A stretch of 64,000 bases of DNA. Origin: Anastrepha obliqua. Lineage: Eukaryota; Arthropoda; Insecta; Diptera; Tephritidae. Made by a program: the position numbers and the translations under genes. The notes under the pieces are model-generated. The model was not told the origin of the DNA. It worked only from the letters and a program-made list of their open reading frames with translations, and did not search any database. The stretch lies in NCBI RefSeq assembly GCF_027943255.1, contig NC_072897.1, forward strand, positions 18,786,044 to 18,850,043, given 5' to 3'. Positions 41,780 through 53,808 of this stretch are shown one piece after another. How positions within the stretch are numbered: position 1 is the stretch's first letter; each line of letters starts with the position of its first letter.

Positions 41780-44592
41780 TCTTATAATATATATAAAAAT
41801 GGAGACGTTTTTTTGTGTTCGTTAGTCGCCGATTCACGCTTAAACGCATTCACCGATTTCAATCAAACTTTCACAGATCATTGGTATTGGTCCATAGATG
41901 GTTTATGTGAAGTTTTGAAGAAATCGGTAAAAGTATGCGTGCGTTGTGTAAGTGTGAAAAATACAATATTTGCGTGTTTCCCTTATACGAACATTACGTA
42001 TACGGAATGAGAATACACGCAAATGAATAGAATATACACAGTCATGAATAACATTGTTTCGAAGTCGGGTGACGTATGCGACTGTATTATTCGTAACACA
42101 ATAGTTGTCCTCTCTTTTCTTTCCTTCTTATGCATGCGTGACACGGACTCAAAGCACATTGCTTTTTTTTTTAACTGGAAAAATATTTTGAGCTTCATTT
42201 GAACGTTTTATGATTTAGATAAAATAAAAATTCGTTAAATATATTTGATTCCATTAATAACCATAAGCCTGTATTTTTCGAAGCTCAAAGTTTTTGGACA
42301 AATATTGAAACGTTTACTTAAATTAAATGTTAAATACATATATGTATATAAATGCTCAAATGTAAAAGTTTAGATGGATTTAAAATATACGAAATTATTC
42401 AGCGGTTGAATCCATACATTTTTTGAAATCCATCATATGGATCGACAGTCGCCATATATGTTCTTTTCAAAAATAAAATGTGTTAATTTGATGGTAGCTC
42501 GAGTACTAAGATCAGGTTTCTATTAGTATAACTTTGTTCATGGGTTTGCGTAATTTTTCTGTGGTGAAAGTCTAAAACCAAGAAAAGAAAACGCGAAAGC
42601 CGACGAGCAAAATGTAAAAAATAAATCCTCCTGCATGCATACATGTATACTCGAAAAAGTTATGCTAACACTTTTTTCATGCACTTACGTAGACAATTTT
42701 ATATGGGCAAACGTACGTTTACGAGATAAATGCCTAAAAGCAGGTATAACTAAAATAGCGCTCTCAGGCATTTATGTTACAATTCTTCTGTAAATTTCAT
42801 GCTCCAAGTGTTCGAGCATTGGTTAGCGCTGAAGACAAATGCTGTGGATATAATACAAAAATGCATATTTACTTGATTTCACATAGTAATATTATCATTG
42901 TTAAAAGAGAACAAGTTTGTATTAGGTAATATGTAATTAAATAATGCAACCTTATGTGCTGCTTTGACGAGTGGAAAACCCAAAATAAATAATTATATTT
43001 GTATGTGTGTTTAAAAGAGTTGGATTATTTTGTGAGTGTAAGCAGTTTCAAAGTCAAAGAGTAGTTGCAACATTAAAAAGTACCTGAAACACATTTTCAT
43101 TTAACAACTAAAATAGCAAATATGAGTGTTTTTTTCATTGTTGTTTTTTTTTTTTTTGGGAAAAAATTTATAAAAATAAAATATATTGTGCGTAAAATTT
43201 TAATAATCAGTGAAAATAAAAAAGACGGTGGTTTCGTTATTGTTGTTAGCAATTGTAATGCACATTGTAAGTTTTTCATGTTTTTTTTGATTAAATTCAT
43301 TACTTTTCAATTATTTTGTTTTAACTTATTGGAAATCAACTTATGCGGCCAAAAGAATTAGAAATTTAATTTCAACAATAGAAAAAAGAAAATTATATTA
43401 CTTACTGGAATGGGAAGAGTTTTGCAACAATGCAAATTAAATGTGTGGGATGAATGTGCAATGGCACATAAAAAATCAGTGGAAGCATTGGATAGAACTT
43501 TGAAAGATTTACGTAATAATCAAGAAATATTTGGTGGTGCTTTAATATTATTGTCTGATGATTTTCGTCAAACTTTGCCAGTAATTCCCCGTTCAACACC
43601 AGCAGGTGAATTAAAAGCATGTTTAAAGACATCCCATTTATGGAGGCACGTAAAAACTTTGACTTTGAAAACAAATCTGTGAGTTTATTTGCAAAATTAT
43701 GCATCGGCTGACGAATTTTCAAGACAACTTCTGAAGATAGGAAATGGACAAATTCCTATTGATGCTGCTATTGGCTTAATCACTTTGCCAGATAATTTTT
43801 GTAATTTTGCACACACAAAACAAGAATTAGTTTCAAGTGTTTTTCCAAATATTGCGCAAAATTATCAAAATCACAACTGGTTAGCTGAAAGAGCAATACT
43901 GGCTGCGAAAAATAAGGATGTTCGTCAATTGAATGCGAATATTTTAAATGATATGCCTGGTGAGATTGTAACATTTAAATCAATTGATACAGTTATAAAT
44001 CAAGATGACGCTGTAAATTATTCAACAGAATTTTTAAATTCCTTGGATTTACCTGGACTGCCGGCTCATCGCTTACAATTGAAAGTTGGTGCACCAATTA
44101 TTTTACTTAGCAGATTAGCAGTCAAAAAGGTCATTAATAATCTTATTGAAGCAACAATTTTAAAAGGAAAATTCAAAGGTGAAGACGTATTGACTCCGCG
44201 TATTCCGCCAATTCCACCAGATTTAGCTTTTGACTTCAAAAGATTGCAATTTCCAATACGTCTTGCATTTGCAATGACAATAAACAAAGCACAAGGACAA
44301 TCGCTGGAATTATGCGGAATTGACTTAGAATATGCATGCTTCTCCCACGGACAATTATATGTATCATGTTCACGTGTAGGAAAGCCATCAGTTCTGTTTA
44401 TTTATACCACAACTCAGGGCAAAACAAAAACTGTAGTTTACGAAAAGGGTTTGCGTTAGTTTAAGTTTAAAAGTAAAATTAATTTTATTTTGTAAAAAAA
44501 GAATAAATACACATAGAGTGAATCTAAATCGAGTGTTCATTATTCATTTCTAATTTTGATATGCCTAGCGAAGCAGGCAGAGGGTCCGCTAG
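41780..44592 (+). mobile_element. Helitron unit 1
   Basis: The unit starts TCTTATAATATATATAAAAATGG, a slightly changed form of the canonical TCTTATATATAAAAATGG, after an A. It ends AGCAGGCAGAGGGTCCGCTAG, with the 3' CTAG and GC-rich hairpin-forming end expected of Helitrons, directly before a T. At 2813 bp it holds only a C-terminal helicase gene and no Rep (HUH) domain, so it is non-autonomous. Confidence 0.82.
43410..44459 (+). pseudogene. Helitron Pif1-type helicase C-part, unit 1 (one stop)
   Basis: It begins MGRVLQQCKLNVWDECAMAHK, where DEC is the Walker B-type motif, then GGALILLSDDFRQTLPVIPRS, SHLWRHVKTLTLK, LPAHRLQLKVGAPIILLSR and INKAQGQSLELCGIDL, ending VYEKGLR. These are the later motifs of the Pif1-like helicase of Helitron RepHel proteins. 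The Walker A loop and everything upstream are absent. A TGA at 43680-43682 (NL*VYLQN), where unit 6 has CGA, splits an otherwise open frame. No ATPase activity is possible without Walker A. Confidence 0.85.
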
Positions 44593-47400
44593 TCTTATAT
44601 ATAAAAATGGAGACGTTTTTTTGTGTTCGTTAGTCGCCGATTCACGCCTAAACGCATTCACCGATTTCAATCAAATTTTCACAGATCATTGGTATTGGTC
44701 CATAGATGATTTATGTGAAGTTTTAAAGAAATCGGTAAAAGTATGCGTGCGTTGTGTAAGTGTGAAAAATACAATATTTCCGTGTTTCCCTTATACGGAC
44801 ATTACGTATACGGAATGAGAATACACGCAAATGAATAGAATATACACAGTCATGAATAACATTGTTTCGAAGTCGGGTGACGTATGCGACTGTATTATTC
44901 GTAACACAATAGTTGTCCTCTCTTTTCTTTCCTTCTTATGCATGCGTGACACGGACTCAAAGCACATTGCTTTTTTTTTTAACTGGAAAAATATTTTGAG
45001 CTTCATTTGAACGTTTTATGATTTAGATAAAATAAAAATTCGTTAAATATATTTGATTCCATTAATAACCATAAGCCTGTATTTTTCGAAGCTCAAAGTT
45101 TTTGGACAAATATTGAAACGTTTACTTAAATTAAATGTTAAATACATATATGTATATAAATGCTCAAATGTAAAAGTTTAGATGGATTTAAAATATACGA
45201 AATTATTCAGCGGTTGAATCCATACATTTTTTGAAATCCATCATATGGATCGACAGTCGCCATATATGTTCTTTTCAAAAATAAAATGTGTTAATTTGAT
45301 GGTAGCTCGAGTATTAAGATCAGGTTTCTATTAGTATAACTTTGTTCATGGGTTTGCGTAATTTTTCTGTGGTGCAAGTCTAAAACCAAGAAAAGAAAAC
45401 GCGAAAGCCGACGAGCAAAATGTAAAAAATAAATCCTCCTGCATGCATACATGTATACTCGAAAAAGTTATGCTAACACTTTTTTCATGCACTTACGTAG
45501 ACAATTTTATATGGGCAAACGTACGTTTACGAGATAAATGCCTAAAAGCAGGTATAACTAAAATAGCGCTCTCAGGCATTTATGTTACAATTCTTCTGTA
45601 AATTTCATGCTCCAAGTGTTCGAGCATTGGTTAGCGCTGAAGACAAATGCTGTGGATATAATACAAAAATGCATATTTACTTGATTTCACATAGTAATAT
45701 TATCATTGTTAAAAGAGAACAAGTTTGTATTAGGTAATATGTAATTAAATAATGCAACCTTATGTGCTGCTTTGACGAGTGGAAAACCCAAAATAAATAA
45801 TTATATTTGTATGTGTGTTTAAAAGAGTTGGATTATTTTGTGAGTGTAAGCAGTTTCAAAGTCAAAGAGTAGTTGCAACATTAAAAAGTACCTGAAACAC
45901 ATTTTCATTTAACAACTAAAATAGCAAATATGAGTGTTTTTTTCATTGTTGTTTTTTTTTTTTTTGGGAAAAAATTTATAAAAATAAAATATATTGTGCG
46001 TAAAATTTTAATAATCAGTGAAAATAAAAAAGACGGTGGTTTCGTTATTGTTGTTAGCAATTGTAATGCACATTGTAAGTTTTTCATGTTTTTTTTGATT
46101 AAATTCATTACTTTTCAATTATTTTGTTTTAACTTATTGGAAATCAACTTATGCGGCCAAAAGAATTAGAAATTTAATTTCAACAATAGAAAAAAGAAAA
46201 TTATATTACTTACTGGAATGGGAAGAGTTTTGCAACAATGCAAATTAAATGTGTGGGATGAATGTGCAATGGCACATAAAAAATCAGTGGAAGCATTGGA
46301 TAGAACTTTGAAAGATTTACGTAATAATCAAGAAATATTTGGTGGTGCTTTAATATTATTGTCTGATGATTTTCGTCAAACTTTGCCAGTAATTCCCCGT
46401 TCAACACCAGCAGGTGAATTAAAAGCATGTTTAAAGACATCCCATTTATGGAGGCACGTAAAAACTTTGACTTTGAAAACAAATCTGTGAGTTTATTTGC
46501 AAAATTATGCATCGGCTGACGAATTTTCAAGACAACTTCTGAAGATAGGAAATGGACAAATTCCTATTGATGCTGCTATTGGCTTAATCACTTTGCCAGA
46601 TAATTTTTGTAATTTTGCACACACAAAACAAGAATTAGTTTCAAGTGTTTTTCCAAATATTGCGCAAAATTATCAAAATCACAACTGGTTAGCTGAAAGA
46701 GCAATACTGGCTGCGAAAAATAAGGATGTTCGTCAATTGAATGCGAATATTTTAAATGATATGCCTGGTGAGATTGTAACATTTAAATCAATTGATACAG
46801 TTATAAATCAAGATGACGCTGTAAATTATTCAACAGAATTTTTAAATTCCTTGGATTTACCTGGACTGCCGGCTCATCGCTTACAATTTAAAGTTGGTGC
46901 ACCAATTATTTTACTTAGCAGATTAGCAGTCAAAAAGATCATTAATAATCTTATTGTAGCAACAATTTTAAAAGGAAAATTCAAAGGTGAAGACGTATTG
47001 ACTCCGCGTATTCCGCCAATTCCACCAGATTTAGCTTTTGACTTCAAAAGATTGCAATTTTCAATACGTCTTGCATTTGCAATGACAATAAACAAAGCAC
47101 AAGGACAATCGCTGGAATTATGCGGAATTGACTTAGAATATGCATGCTTCTCCCACGGACAATTATATGTATCATGTTCACGTGTAGGAAAGCCATCAGT
47201 TCTGTTTATTTATACCACAACTCAGGGCAAAACAAAAAATGTAGTTTACGAAAAGGGTTTGCGTTAGTTTAAGTTTAAAATTAACATTAATTTTATATTG
47301 TAAAAAAAGAATAAATACACATAGAGTGAATCTAAATCGAGTGTTCATTATTCATTTCTAATTTTGATATGCCTAGCGAAGCAGGCAGAGGGTCCGCTAG
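44593..47400 (+). mobile_element. Helitron unit 2
   Basis: This 2808-bp unit begins TCTTATATATAAAAATGG directly after the CTAG of unit 1 and ends CTAG directly before the TC of unit 3. By eye it differs from unit 1 by only a handful of substitutions, including in non-coding parts. Confidence 0.85.
46218..47267 (+). pseudogene. Helitron helicase C-part, unit 2 (one stop)
   Basis: It has the same start, motif order and TGA (46488-46490) as unit 1. Differences are few: LQFKVGAP for LQLKVGAP, KKIINNLIV for KKVINNLIE, RLQFSIRLA for RLQFPIRLA and KTKNVVYE for KTKTVVYE. The shared stop shows that units 1 and 2 descend from one already defective unit. Confidence 0.85.
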
Positions 47401-50190
47401 TCTTATATATAAAAATGGAGACGTTTTTTTGTGTTCGTTAGTCGCCGATTCACGCCTAAACGCATTCACCGATTTCAATCAAATTTTCACAGATCATTGG
47501 TATTGGTCCATAGATGATTTATGTGAAGTTTTAAAGAAATCGGTAAAAGTATGCGTGCGTTGTGTAAGTGTGAAAAATACAATATTTCCGTGTTTCCCTT
47601 ATACGGACATTACGTATACGGAATGAGAATACACGCAAATGAATAGAATATACACAGTCATGAATAACATTGTTTCGATGTCGGGTGACGTATGCGACTG
47701 TATTATTCGTAACGCAATAGTTGTCCTCTCTTTTCTTTCCTTTTTATGCATGCGTGACACGGCATCAAAGCACATTGCTTTTTTTTTAACTGGAAAAATA
47801 TTTTGAGCTTCATTTGAACGTTTTATGGTTTAGATAAAATAAAAATTCGTTAAATATATTTGATTCCATTAATAACCATAAGCCTGTATTTTTCGAAGCT
47901 CAAAGTTTTTGGACAAATATTCAAACGTTTACTTAAATTAAATGTTAAATACATATATAATATATAAATGCGCAGATGTAAAAGTTTAGATGGATTTAAA
48001 ATATACGAAATTATTCAGCGGTTGAATCCATACATTTTTTGAAATCCATCATATGGATCGACAGTTGCCATAAATGTTCTTTTAAAAAATAAAATGAGTT
48101 AATTTGATGGTAGCGCGAGTATTAAGATCAGGTTTCTATTAGTATAACTTTGTTTATGGGCTTGCGTAATTTTTTTGTGGTGAAAGTCTTAAACCAAGAA
48201 AAGAAAATAAATCCTCCTGCATGTATACACATATACTCGAAAAAGTTATGCTAACACTTTTTTCATGCATTTACGTAGACAATTTTATATGGGCAAACGT
48301 ACGTTTACGAGATAAATGCCTAAAAGCAGGTATAACTAAAATAGCGCTCTCAGGCATTTCCGTTACAATACTTCTGTAAATTTCATGCTCCAAGTGTTCG
48401 AGCATTGGTATAGCGCTGAAGACAAATGCTCAGGATATAATACAAAAATGCATATTTACTTGATTTCACATAGTAATATTATCATTGTTAAAAGAGAACA
48501 AGTTTGTATTAGGTAATATGTAATTAAATAATGCAACCTTATGTGCTGCTTTGACGAGTGGAAAACCCAAAATAAATAATTATATTTGTATGTGTGTTTA
48601 AAAGAGTTGGATTATTTTGTGAGTGTAAGCGTAGTGTAAGTGTTTCAAAGTCAAAGAGTAATTGCAACATTAAAAAGTACCTGAAACACATTTTCATTTA
48701 ACAACTAAAATAGCAAATATGAGTGTGTTTTTCATTGTTGTTTTTTTTTGGGAAAAAATTTATAAAAATAAAATATATTGTGCGTAAAATTTTAATAATC
48801 AGTGAAAATAAAAAAAACGGTGGTTTCGTTGTTGTTGTTAGCGATTGTAATGCACATTGTAAGTTTTTCATGGTTTTTTGATTAAATTCATTACTTTTCA
48901 ATTATTTTGTTTTAACTTATTGGAAATCAACTTATGCGGCCAAAAGAATTAGAAATTTAATTTCAACAATAGAAAAAAGAAAATTATATTACTTACTGGA
49001 ATGGGAAGAGTTTTGCAACAATGCAAATGCAATGTGTGGGATGAATGTGCAATGGCACTTACAAACTCAGTGGAAGCATTGAATAGAACTTGGAAAGATT
49101 TACGTAATAATCAAGAAATATTTGGTGGTGCTTTAATATTATTGTCTGATGATTTTCGTCAAACTTTGCCAGTAATTCCCCGTTCAACACCAGTAGGTGA
49201 ATTAAAAGCATGTTTAAAGACATCCCATTTATGGAGGCACGTAAAAACTTTGACTTTGAAAACAAATCTGCCAGTTTATTTGCAAAATTATGCATCGGCT
49301 GACGAATTTTCAAGACAACTTCTGAAGATAGGAAATGGACAAATTTCTATTGATGCTGCTATTGGCTTAATCACTTTGCCAGATAATGTTTGTAATTTTG
49401 CACACACAAAACAAGAATTAGTTTCAAGTGTTTTTCCAAATATTGCGCAAAATTATCAAAATCACAACTGGTTAGCTGAAAGAGCAATACTGGCTGCGAA
49501 AAATAAGGATGTTCGTCAATTGAATGCGAATATTTTAAATGATATGCCTGGTGAGATTGTAACATTTAAATCAATTGATACAGTTATAAATCAAGATGAC
49601 GCTGTAAATTATTCAACAGAATTTTTAAATTCCTTGGATTTACCTGGACTGCCGGCTCATCGCTTACAATTGAAAGTTGGTGCACCAATTATTTTACTTA
49701 GCAGATTAGCAGTCAAAAAGGTCATTAATAATCTTATTGAAGCAACAATTTTAAAAGGAAAATTCAAAGGTGAAGACGTATTGATTCCGCGTATTCCGCC
49801 AATTCCACCAGATTTAGCTTTTGACTTCAAAAGATTGCAATTTTCAATACGTCTTGCATTTGCAAAGACAATAAACAAAGCACAAGGACAATCGCTGGAA
49901 TTATGCGGAATTGACTTAGAATATCCATGCTTCTCCCACGGACAATTTTATATGTATCATGTTCACGTGTAGGAAAGCCATAAGTTCTGTTTATTTATAC
50001 CACAACTAAGGGCAAAACAAAAAATGTAATTAGTTTACGAAAAGGCTTTGCGTTAGTTTAAGTTTAAAATTAACATTAATTTTATATTGTAAAAAAAAGA
50101 ATAAATACACATAGAGTGAATCTAAATCGAGTGTTCATTATTCATTTCTAATTGTGATATGCCTAGCGAAGCAGGCAGAGGGTCCGCTAG
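47401..50190 (+). mobile_element. Helitron unit 3
   Basis: This 2790-bp unit has exact CTAG/TC joins on both sides. It is more diverged from units 1 and 2 than they are from each other, for example an 18-bp shorter segment near 48206 and an extra GTAGTGTAAG block near 48628. Confidence 0.85.
49001..50057 (+). pseudogene. Helitron helicase C-part, unit 3 (frameshift near end)
   Basis: The frame is open for 323 codons because the codon that is TGA in units 1 and 2 is CCA here (NLPVYLQN). An indel near 49948 (SHGQFYMYHVHV) shifts the frame inside the motif that reads SHGQLYVSCSRVG in units 1 and 2. Coding similarity resumes beyond it to about 50057. Walker A is missing as in the other units. 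Confidence 0.82.
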
Positions 50191-50710
50191 TCTTATATAT
50201 AAAAATGGAGACGTTTTTTTGTGTTCGTTAGTCGCCGATTCACGCCTAAACGCATTCACCGATTTCAATCAAATTTTCACAGATCATTGGTATTGGTCCA
50301 TAGATGATTTATGTGAAGTTTTAAAGAAATCGGTAAAAGTATGCGTGCGTTGTGTAAGTGTGAAAAATACAATATTTGCGTGTTTCCCTTATGCGGACAT
50401 TACGTATACGGAATGAGAAAACACGCAAATGAATAGAATATACACAGTCATGAATAACATTGGCCCTTATTATGAGCAACATTCGATCTTCGACTGTAGT
50501 CGAAAGTGCTGATCGAACGAATTTTCATTTGGTATTATGGTGCTCATTCGTTGAAGAATAGGACTATTGTGAATTTCGATCGCTCGACGTATTTACAATA
50601 GATAATTTTTTCTCAGCTGATACATCAAATCAAAATAAAAGAAAAACCGATTGTGTTGAAATTCTTTGCTAACAACATTTTTAAAAGTTAAAAAAAGTAT
50701 TTTTTGTGAA

Positions 50711-51169
50711 AATGAGTACAACGGAGTTGTGGTTCACGATTCATCGGACGATGAAAGATTAGTGGAACTAGCTAGAAGTAGAAAACAGTTGAGGGGCGCA
50801 TCCAACCCCCTAGAAATGGCTTCCACTGAGTAAGTTTAGAATTTTCAAAATGTGTTGACGTACTTAATATTACAGAAGTTTCCTTACAGATTTTTAAAGA
50901 ACTTTAGATTATCTAAAGAGGCGTTTATGAACCTACCAGTACAGAAAACCAGTTGCAGCAGTGCACCTGAGCCAAGAGCTCTTCACTATTCTCCAAAAAC
51001 AGCAACACAAATTATTAAAGTGTGTGCAGCTTTGCACAACATTTGCTTGTTTTATAATGTTCAACTTCCAGATGAAGAGTTATCCGATGTGACCCTCAAC
51101 GATGATGCTGAAGATATTGAAGTGGAGTCAAATAACATAAGAACCAGAAAACATAAGAAATTAAATTCT
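50711..51169 (+). pseudogene. Harbinger transposase remnant, copy 2
   Basis: It starts MSTTELWFTIH (a short deletion shifts the frame relative to copy 1), followed by ARSRKQLRGASNPLEMAST. It then shows FKNFRLSKEAFMNLPVQKT joined to YSPKTATQIIKVCAALHNIC and a long acidic end (DEELSDVTLNDDAED). The DDE core is missing at the same place as in copy 1. Confidence 0.68.
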
Positions 51170-51355
51170 TAGAATATTATAGAAAAATCTAAAAAGTATT
51201 AAATAGAAACCTTTACGCCACAGTTTCTGTTTTATTTTTGTTATAAATTTTCTTTATTCAATTATTCGTCATTCGAAAAAAATATGTATTTCAGTTCCTC
51301 TACGTATTTCAGCCCATGCCTGCCAAGGGAAAATAAAAATGTATTTCTATAAGCA

Positions 51356-51580
51356 TCACAAAAAAAAAAAACCATTATTAACCTTAATCCATTTTGCTGC
51401 CGTTCTAACTGGTGGTCCCAAGCAATTCAGCTCCGTTGTAAATTCCTCACATTTTTTTGCTGCTTGAACTTTGGTGCAAATCCCTTTTGCGAATTGTGGA
51501 TTCTCTTCCATTAATGCAACTAGCATTTCTAATTGCTGTTTGGTACTCAAGACTTTCGACCTGCATAAAATTAACAACAT
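51356..51580 (-). pseudogene. Harbinger accessory protein remnant, copy 2
   Basis: KQQLEMLVALMEENPQFAKG and FTTELNCLGPPVRTAAKWIK; the second string is longer than in copy 1 and extends the resemblance to Harbinger Myb/MADF-like partners. It is cut off after KWIKVNNG. Confidence 0.62.
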
Positions 51581-53037
51581 TAGTATATATTTATTATTTG
51601 GTTACTATAAAACCATAAATAATCGCAAACAACTTACATTTTAACAAGTTTTCCCACAATACGCTACACAATCGAAAGCAAAATTGCATTCGACTCTAAA
51701 TTCGGTATACAACGAAAATTTCGCCAGCATTGCACCGCTCATAATACCAAATTGACATTCGATTTTCGATCTTCGACAACCAACGAATATCGAAGATCGA
51801 ATCTAACTCATAATAGGGGCCATTGTTTCGATGTCGGGTGCCGTATGCGACTGTATTATTCGTAACGCAATAGTTGTCCTCTCTTTTCTTTCCTTTTTAA
51901 GCATGCATGACGCGGCATCAAAGCACATTGCTTTTTTTTTAACTGGAAAAATATTTTGAGCTTCATTTGAACGTTTTATGATTTAGATAAAATAAAAATT
52001 CGTTAAATATTATATTTGATTCCATTAATAACCATAAGCCTGTATTTTTCGAAGCTCAAAGTTTTCGGACAAATATTGAAACGTTTACTTAAATTAAATG
52101 TTAAATACATATATGTATATAAATGCTCAAATGTAAAAGTTTAGATGGATTTAAAATATACGAAATTATTCAGCGGTTGAATCCATACATTTTTTGAAAT
52201 CCATCATATGGATCGACAGTCGCCATAAATGTTCTTTTCAAAAATAAAATGTGTTAATTTGATGGTAGCTCGAGTATTAAGATCAGGTTTCTATTAGTAT
52301 AACTTTGTTCATGGGTTTGCGTAATTTTTCTGTGGTGAAAGTCTAAAACCAAGAAAAGAAAACGCGAAAGCCGACGAGCAAAATGTAAAAAATAAATCCT
52401 CCTGCATGTATACACATATACTCGAAAAAGTTATGCTAACACTTTTTTCATGCATTTACGTAGACAATTTTATATGGGCAAACGTACGTTTACGAGATAA
52501 ATGCCTAAAAGCAGGTATAACTAAAATAGCGCTCTCAGGCATTTCTGTTACAATTCTTCTGTAAATTTCATGCTCCAAGTGTTCGAGCATTACAAAAATG
52601 CATATTTACTTGATTTCACATAGTAATATTATAATTGTTAAAAGAGAACAAGTTTGTATTAGGTAATAATTAAATAATGCAACCTTATGTGCTGCTTTGA
52701 CGAGTGGGAAACCCAAAATAAATAATTATATTTGTATGTGTGTTTAAAAGAGTTTGATTATTTTGTGAGTGTAAGCGTAGTGTAAGTGTTTCAAGGTCAA
52801 AGAGTAGTTGCAACATTAAAAAGGACCTGAAACACATTTTCATTTAACAACTAAAATAGCAAATATGAGTGTGTTTTTCATTGTTGTTTTTTTTTTTTTT
52901 GGGAAAAAATTTATAAAAATAAAATATATTGTGCGTAAAATTTTAATAATCAGTGAAAATAAAAAAACGGTGGTTTAGTTGTTGTTGTTAGCGATTGGGG
53001 CAGAGGGTCCTAGCGAAGCAGGCAGAGGGTCCGCTAG

Positions 53038-53105
53038 TATATGTATAAAAATGGAGACGTTTTTTTGTGTTCGTTAGTCGCCGATTCACGCCTAAACGCA
53101 TTCAC
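53038..53105 (+). mobile_element. Helitron unit 5, 68-bp 5' stub
   Basis: It follows the CTAG of unit 4 with TATATGTATAAAAATGG and runs 68 bp of canonical 5' sequence to GCATTCAC. At 53105/53106 it switches abruptly to the inverted unit 6. Confidence 0.75.
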
Positions 53106-53808
53106 TGCTAAGTAAAATAATTGGTGCACCAACTTTAAATTGTAAGCGATGAGCCGGCAGTCCAGGTAAATCCAAGGAATTTAAAAATTCTGTTGAATAA
53201 TTTACAGCGTCATCTTGATTTATAACTGTATCAATTGATTTAAATGTTACAATCTCACCAGGCATATCATTTAAAATATTCGCATTCAATTGACCAACAT
53301 CCTTATTTTTCGCAGCCAGTATTGCTCTTTCAGCTAACCAATTGTGATTTTGATAATTTTGCGCAATATTTGGAAAAACACTTGAAACTAATTCTTGTTT
53401 TGTGTGTGCAAAATTACAAAAATTATCTGGCAAAGTGATTAAGCCAATAGCAGCATCAATAGGAATTTGTCCATTTCCTATCTTCAGAAGTTGTCTTGAA
53501 AATTCGTCAGCCGATGCATAATTTTGCAAATAAACTCGCAGATTTGTTTTCAAAGCCAAAGTTTTTACGTACCTCCATAAATGGGATGTCTTTAAACATG
53601 CTTTTAATTCACCTGCTGGTGTTGAACGGGGAATTACTGGCAAAGTTTGACGAAAATCACCAGACAATAATATTAAAGCACCACCAAATATTTCTTGATT
53701 ATTACGTAAATCTTTCAAAGTTCTATCCAATGCTTCCACTGATTTTTTATGTGCCATTGCACATTCATCCCACACATTTAATTTGCATTGTTGCAAAACT
53801 CTTCCCAT
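53092..53808 (-). pseudogene. Helitron helicase C-part, unit 6, truncated
   Basis: Open from MGRVLQQCKLNVWDEC to GAPIILLS, without the stop seen in units 1 and 2 (here NLRVYLQN). It has LLSGDFRQT, the expected helicase form, where units 1-3 have LLSDDFRQT, so unit 6 may be closest to the ancestor. The last residues (SECV) come from the fused unit 5 stub. Confidence 0.82.

Larger units (their letters stand above)
50462..51821 (+). mobile_element. PIF/Harbinger deletion derivative, copy 2
   Basis: It has the same TIRs as 14359-15696 (GGCCCTTATTATGAG...CATAATAGGGGCC) and target duplication ATT (50459-50461, 51822-51824). The empty site AACATTGTTTCG is intact in units 1-3. Its 1360 bp are very similar to copy 1 throughout. 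Confidence 0.88.
50191..53037 (+). mobile_element. Helitron unit 4, helicase deleted, split by Harbinger
   Basis: It starts TCTTATATATAAAAATGG after the CTAG of unit 3 and ends GGTCCGCTAG at 53037. The Harbinger derivative occupies 50462-51821. Own sequence is about 1.5 kb: it matches unit 3 up to GTTGTTAGCGATTG (about 52984-52997), then jumps to the 3' terminus, so the whole helicase gene is gone. The short string CAGAGGGTCC is duplicated at the deletion junction. Confidence 0.78.

Noticed and set aside
41472..41849. 125-codon minus-strand frame across 41.5-41.8 kb
   Set aside because: It crosses the end of the hAT-like element, array repeat and Helitron start, so it cannot be one gene.
43122..43361. 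79-codon frame upstream of each Helitron helicase
   Set aside because: It is repeated because the units are duplicated; composition is AT-biased and hydrophobic by chance, and unit 3 does not keep it.
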